DNA from: Burkholderiales bacterium
GTDB taxonomy: Bacteria > Pseudomonadota > Gammaproteobacteria > Burkholderiales > Burkholderiaceae_D
NCBI GenBank assembly: GCA_005800405.1
Contig: SYFN01000269.1
Location: 1-10,766, forward strand
Reading direction: 5' to 3'
DNA length: 10,766 nucleotides
The number at the start of each line of letters is the position of its first letter. Position 1 is the first letter of the stretch. Positions 7,477 to 10,766 of the stretch are shown here, one piece after another. The position numbers and the translations under genes were made by a program. Below the pieces are notes generated by a model. The model was not told the DNA's origin and ran no database searches. It saw only the letters and a list, made by a program, of their open reading frames with translations.

Positions 7477-8565
7477 ATGAAATATCCCATATTGCTGCCC
7501 GCCAGCGACGTACTTGCGCATTTGGATGACTACGACAGCATCATTGATGTGCGCTCTGAGTCGGAATTCGGCTTTGATCACGTACCGGGTGCCGTCAATT
7601 GTTCCGTGCTCAACGATGTTGAGCGTGCACAGGTCGGTACTATCTATATACAGAAAAATGCATTCGAAGCGAAAAAAATGGGTGCCGCCTTGGTTGCCAA
7701 GAATATCGCCATGCACTTGCAGCACGCGCTGTCAAACAAATCTCGCGACTGGAAACCGCTGATTTATTGCTGGCGTGGAGGTAACCGCAGCGGAGCAATG
7801 GTCCATATTCTGGCCAAGATCGGCTGGCAGGCAGTCCAGCTGGATGGCGGTTATCGTGAATATCGGCGTAGCGTGCTGAGCTTGCTGGACTCCGTACCAG
7901 AGACGCTGTCCTTTCGCGTTATCTGTGGCACTACGGGTAGCGGTAAAAGCCGGTTACTGACTTCGCTGGCCAGCGAAGGTGCGCAGGTACTTGATCTGGA
8001 GCAGTTGGCGGCGCATCGCGGTTCCGTACTAGGCGGCATTCCTGGAGAACCTCAACCATCACAAAAAATGTTTGAAAGCCGGATCTGGCAAAAACTGCGA
8101 AGCTTTACCGCAGTGCGCCCTGTCTACGTGGAATCGGAAAGTCGAAAAATCGGCAATCTGCGCGTGCCTGAAAAATTGATGGTCAACATGCGCGAATCCG
8201 ATTGTGTGCATTTGCAGACCATCACCTCCGACAGGGTCGCCTTGCTGATCGAAGATTATCCGCATCTCGTAGCGGATAGCACGCTGCTCGGAAGTCAGCT
8301 GGATCATCTGGTGGCGTTGCATGGTCATGCGAAAATACGCGCGTGGCGGGATATGGCAGAGACCAATCAAATTACCCAGTTGGTAGAGGAGTTACTGATA
8401 CAGCATTACGATCCAGCGTATCTGCGCTCCATTGAGAGAAACTTCAGTGGCTACGCACGGGCGCGACCGCTGAAACTCGAGGATATTTCGGGCGGGGCTT
8501 TTCCAAAAGCGGCGCAAACGCTGCTGGCCGACGAGAGAGCGGGTTGCTTGGAGATTTCTAAGTAA
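7477..8565 (+). CDS. selU: tRNA 2-selenouridine synthase (SelU/MnmH/YbbB)
   Basis: SelU converts 2-thiouridine at wobble position 34 of tRNAs for Lys, Glu and Gln to 2-selenouridine through a geranylated intermediate, using selenophosphate. The 362-residue length matches E. coli (364). The N-terminal rhodanese domain starts with IIDVRSESEF (22-31) and carries the catalytic Cys98 in YCWRGGNRS (97-105). The C-terminal P-loop domain has GTTGSGKS (151-158), LEQLAAHRGSVLG (174-186) and VESESRKIG (218-226), all equivalent to E. coli motifs. The start has AAGA at 7466-7469 as a possible ribosome site. It lies 9 bp after tesA, so the two are probably co-transcribed. selD, which supplies selenophosphate, is not in the window; without it the enzyme would be expected to stop at geranylthiouridine. 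Confidence 0.96.
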   Translation: MKYPILLPASDVLAHLDDYDSIIDVRSESEFGFDHVPGAVNCSVLNDVERAQVGTIYIQKNAFEAKKMGAALVAKNIAMHLQHALSNKSRDWKPLIYCWRGGNRSGAMVHILAKIGWQAVQLDGGYREYRRSVLSLLDSVPETLSFRVICGTTGSGKSRLLTSLASEGAQVLDLEQLAAHRGSVLGGIPGEPQPSQKMFESRIWQKLRSFTAVRPVYVESESRKIGNLRVPEKLMVNMRESDCVHLQTITSDRVALLIEDYPHLVADSTLLGSQLDHLVALHGHAKIRAWRDMAETNQITQLVEELLIQHYDPAYLRSIERNFSGYARARPLKLEDISGGAFPKAAQTLLADERAGCLEISK

Positions 8566-8582
8566 CTTTGTAGTAAGGCATG

Positions 8583-8669
8583 TACAAGGCTCTAGACATC
8601 CAACGAAAGACATTGGATCCGGGTGCACGCTTGGATCCAGTGCCTTCGGTTTAAAAGTCTTGCCTTGTA
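8583..8669. repeat. Outer 8-bp inverted repeat flanking the selU-ppiD hairpin
   Basis: TACAAGGC at 8583-8590 is the exact reverse complement of GCCTTGTA at 8662-8669. It encloses the larger hairpin at 8604-8648, so a transcript could fold into a two-level stem. Eight bases can match by chance, so this is a weak call by itself. Confidence 0.35.
8604..8648. terminator. Imperfect hairpin between convergent selU and ppiD, possible bidirectional terminator
   Basis: The left arm 8604-8620 (CGAAAGACATTGGATCC) pairs with the right arm 8633-8648 (GGATCCAGTGCCTTCG). There is one bulged A, one A-C mismatch and one G-U pair, and the loop is 12 bases. It lies between the two convergent stop codons, where a shared terminator or transcript-stabilising hairpin is expected. 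Neither side has a proper U tract right after the stem, so it is not a textbook intrinsic terminator. The fold is clear; the function is inferred. Confidence 0.5.
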
Positions 8670-8673
8670 TATT

Positions 8674-10590
8674 TTACTTGACGACTGGGGCCGCTTTGGT
8701 CGCGACAGGCTTGAGAATTTCTGCTTTCGCTCGCTTCTTGATCACCTCGAGATAGGCACCCACTTCCTGAGAGGCCAGAAATTCATCAACTTGCTGCTGC
8801 TCTGCCTTGCGCGCCTCATCGTCGACTACGTCTTTGCTGATTTTGTTCACACGGTAGATTGCATAACCGCGACCCGAAATGGGCACGCCGACGTAAGCGG
8901 GCAACGTACGAGGGTCAGCCTTCATTATGGCAGCCACCGCTGAGGGCGAGAGGCCTGCAGTGTTATTCCTTGAGATGGATTTCGTCGCTCCAAACTGGGC
9001 ACTACCGCCCCCGCGCAATTCGGCCAGACGCGCTTCGCCGGCTTTTACCGCGAGCTTCTCGGATTCCAAACCAATCAGCCGCTCCTCGATCATGGGGAGA
9101 ACTTCCGATACAGGAATCTTTGCCACTGGCTTGTGCTCAACCACCCGACCAGCGATCAGCACGCTCGCGCCTACTTCGATAGCCTCTGTGTTTCGTTTGG
9201 CGCGAATAGCGTCGTCAGAAAAAATCGCACTGAGAAATTTGGCCTGGTTATACGCTGCCGTTTTCGGGATGGCAGGATTCGGCTTGCGGGTGAGATTTGG
9301 TGCAGTCTCGATTTTCAACCCGAGCTTATCCGCAACTGGCTTCAGGCTATCGGACTGTTCATAGACCATGTTGGAAAAGACCTCTGCCATCTCCGCATAT
9401 TTTTTACCCGATTGCTGACGTTTGATTTCTGCTGCGATATTCGCTTTGACTTCAGCGAGCTCACGAGTCGCCGGGGCTTTGATGCCCGTTACGCGAATAA
9501 TATGGAAACCAAAATCTGACTGCACCAGTCCGCTGATTTCGCCTTCTTTCAGAGAGAATGCTGAATCTTCAAACGGTTTTACCATGTCACCCTTACCGAA
9601 AAAATTCAGATCACCGCCTCGCTCGGCAGATACAGCGTCCTGTGAATTCTCCTTCGCCAACTTGGCAAAATCAGCCGGATTGTTACGTACCTGCTCCAGT
9701 ATTTTTTCGGCTTTTGCCTTGGCTGCCGCTTTGTCTGAAGATGACGCATCCTTGGATGCATTAATCAGGATATGGCTGGCACGTCGCTGATCGGGTGTTT
9801 TATAACGCGGGATGTTTTGTTCATAGAACGCTTTAATATCTGCGTCAGAGACCTCAATGCGCGACTCGATTACGTCGGGGGATAAGACCAGGTACTCGAT
9901 TTTGACGGTCTCTGGTATTTCGAATTGCGCACTGTTCTTGTTGTAGAACTCATTGACCATCGCATCGGTCGGCTTCACCTCATTTTTGAAATCCTGCCAG
10001 CCAACGGTTAATTCCTGTGCCTCGCGTACTTGCTGATTGAGTGAGGTAATGCGGGAGGCGACGGCCTTTGGGGCAAACGCGCTGTTTTGAATCGAGAGAT
10101 TCACTTGCTGCATTGCCAGCTCGAGGCGCAGGTTGGCCTCGAAACGATCTGTCGTCAACCCTTGAGCCGCCAGCAGCGCCTGATAGCGCTGCTTGTCGAA
10201 ACTGCCGTCTGGCTTGGTCAGTCCCTGAATCTCCCGTATGGTGCTGCGCAACTGGTCGTCGGACACCGTCAAATGATTCTTGATGACATGGGCAGACAAG
10301 GCCTTTTGTGCCAGCAAGCCCTCCAAGGTGCTTTGGCGCGCTTCAGGCGTATCGAACAAAGAGGGATTGAACTGCTCGCCAAACATTTGTCGAAAACGTT
10401 CAAGCTGACGGGCCTGTGCTGCGTCCCACTCACGCTGCGAAATGTCCTGCCCGTCAACCTTGGCAACGGCCGGTTCACGGTCAGACATGCGAATGTAGCT
10501 TTCACGCCCAACAAACGCAAACGAAGGAACAATAATCAGCAGCAGCAAAAACTGCATCAGGCGGCGATGGGTACGAATGAATTCAAACAT
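8674..10590 (-). CDS. ppiD: Peptidyl-prolyl isomerase-like periplasmic chaperone PpiD
   Basis: This 638-residue inner-membrane-anchored protein helps newly exported proteins as they leave the Sec translocon into the periplasm. The N-terminus has basic residues (RTHRR, 6-10) and a single transmembrane helix (about 11-28), followed by a SurA-like N-terminal domain (about 35-200). A parvulin-type rotamase domain spans about 265-370 (RASHILI, 270-276; GGDLNFFGKGDMVKPFE, 325-341; FGFHIIRV, 360-367). A long alpha-rich C-terminal part ends in a Lys/Ala/Val-rich tail. Length and layout match PpiD of other proteobacteria. A GGGAGA at 10609-10604 lies 13 bases before the ATG, which is long for a ribosome site. 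The flanking tRNA-Asp terminator separates it from the tRNA transcript, so it needs its own promoter within 10591-10700. No convincing consensus is seen there. Confidence 0.95.
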   Translation of the reverse strand: MFEFIRTHRRLMQFLLLLIIVPSFAFVGRESYIRMSDREPAVAKVDGQDISQREWDAAQARQLERFRQMFGEQFNPSLFDTPEARQSTLEGLLAQKALSAHVIKNHLTVSDDQLRSTIREIQGLTKPDGSFDKQRYQALLAAQGLTTDRFEANLRLELAMQQVNLSIQNSAFAPKAVASRITSLNQQVREAQELTVGWQDFKNEVKPTDAMVNEFYNKNSAQFEIPETVKIEYLVLSPDVIESRIEVSDADIKAFYEQNIPRYKTPDQRRASHILINASKDASSSDKAAAKAKAEKILEQVRNNPADFAKLAKENSQDAVSAERGGDLNFFGKGDMVKPFEDSAFSLKEGEISGLVQSDFGFHIIRVTGIKAPATRELAEVKANIAAEIKRQQSGKKYAEMAEVFSNMVYEQSDSLKPVADKLGLKIETAPNLTRKPNPAIPKTAAYNQAKFLSAIFSDDAIRAKRNTEAIEVGASVLIAGRVVEHKPVAKIPVSEVLPMIEERLIGLESEKLAVKAGEARLAELRGGGSAQFGATKSISRNNTAGLSPSAVAAIMKADPRTLPAYVGVPISGRGYAIYRVNKISKDVVDDEARKAEQQQVDEFLASQEVGAYLEVIKKRAKAEILKPVATKAAPVVK

Positions 10591-10698
10591 GGTAGATCTG
10601 ATGTCTCCCGCCCTTCGTAGGCGTTTGTCTTTGTCGGATTGTTACTGAGTACCTCGCGCCCCGAGCGACATGCCTTCGGGTCGACAGGACACCATATG

Positions 10699-10728
10699 AA
10701 AAAAGGCGAACACAGGGTTCGCCTTTTT
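10699..10728 (-). terminator. Rho-independent terminator of the tRNA transcript
   Basis: The stem is ggcgaac (10705-10711) with gttcgcc (10717-10723), a perfect 7-bp pair around a 5-base loop. It is flanked by A6 (10699-10704) and T5 (10724-10728), so the A-U pairing can extend the stem. On the minus strand the stem is followed by T6, a canonical intrinsic terminator starting about 7 bp after the tRNA CCA end. It could also act weakly on the plus strand. Confidence 0.88.
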
Positions 10729-10734
10729 GGTTTT

Positions 10735-10766
10735 TGGCGGAGTGGACGGGACTCGAACCCGCGACC
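10735..10766 (-). tRNA. tRNA-Asp (GTC), 3' end only (cut by window edge)
   Basis: The minus strand reads GGTCGCGGGTTCGAGTCCC followed by GTCCACTCC, then G and CCA. This is a T-arm with the TTCGAGT loop, the 3' acceptor strand CCACTCC, discriminator G73 and encoded CCA. It matches E. coli tRNA-Asp except in two acceptor-stem bases, and G73 is a tRNA-Asp identity base. The anticodon lies outside the window, so the isotype is inferred from this similarity. Confidence 0.85.

Noticed and set aside
8613..8638. Direct TTGGATCC repeat as a CRISPR or uptake sequence
   Set aside because: There are only two copies in this stretch, with no array structure and no match to a known uptake motif.
10087..10620. 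177-codon plus-strand open frame across the ppiD start
   Set aside because: It is antisense to the well-supported PpiD N-terminus and has no recognisable motif.

Overview
The window looks like a chromosomal segment of a betaproteobacterium, most likely Burkholderiales. Most proteins align by eye along their full length with proteobacterial housekeeping proteins (PurL, Nnr, YbbA, TesA, SelU, PpiD). The right edge carries a tRNA-Asp 3' end just upstream of ppiD, and a tRNA cluster followed by ppiD is the order I recall from betaproteobacteria. The species cannot be named from the sequence.

Layout, left to right: the N-terminal third-codon-open part of purL (minus, running off the left edge); an amidase-signature enzyme (plus); a small locus of unknown function (minus, about 2074-3135), made of a 218-codon ORF, a 77-codon ORF and a gap between them with conflicting reading frames; a D-amino-acid dehydrogenase-type FAD enzyme overlapping the bifunctional NAD(P)HX repair enzyme gene nnr (plus, probably one transcript from a recognisable promoter at 3192-3220); the ABC ATPase gene ybbA (minus), divergent from the periplasmic esterase gene tesA and the tRNA 2-selenouridine synthase gene selU (plus, likely co-transcribed); then the periplasmic chaperone gene ppiD (minus), convergent with selU, with a long imperfect hairpin between them; finally an intrinsic terminator and the partial tRNA-Asp gene (both minus).

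Functionally this is mostly housekeeping: purine synthesis, repair of damaged nicotinamide cofactors, wobble-uridine modification, envelope esterase and envelope protein folding. The accessory-looking part is about 756-4572: an amidase, the unknown locus and the DadA-like oxidoreductase. These could be loosely linked by amide or amino-acid catabolism, but the sequence does not prove it.

Points worth a second look are the unknown locus with its A8 tract and overlapping frames, the DadA-like protein in which the substrate-carboxylate arginine position is alanine, a YbbA ATPase without its YbbP permease at the locus, ybbA and tesA start codons that share two base pairs, and the hairpin between selU and ppiD. 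I saw no CRISPR array, insertion sequence, prophage or large defence system.
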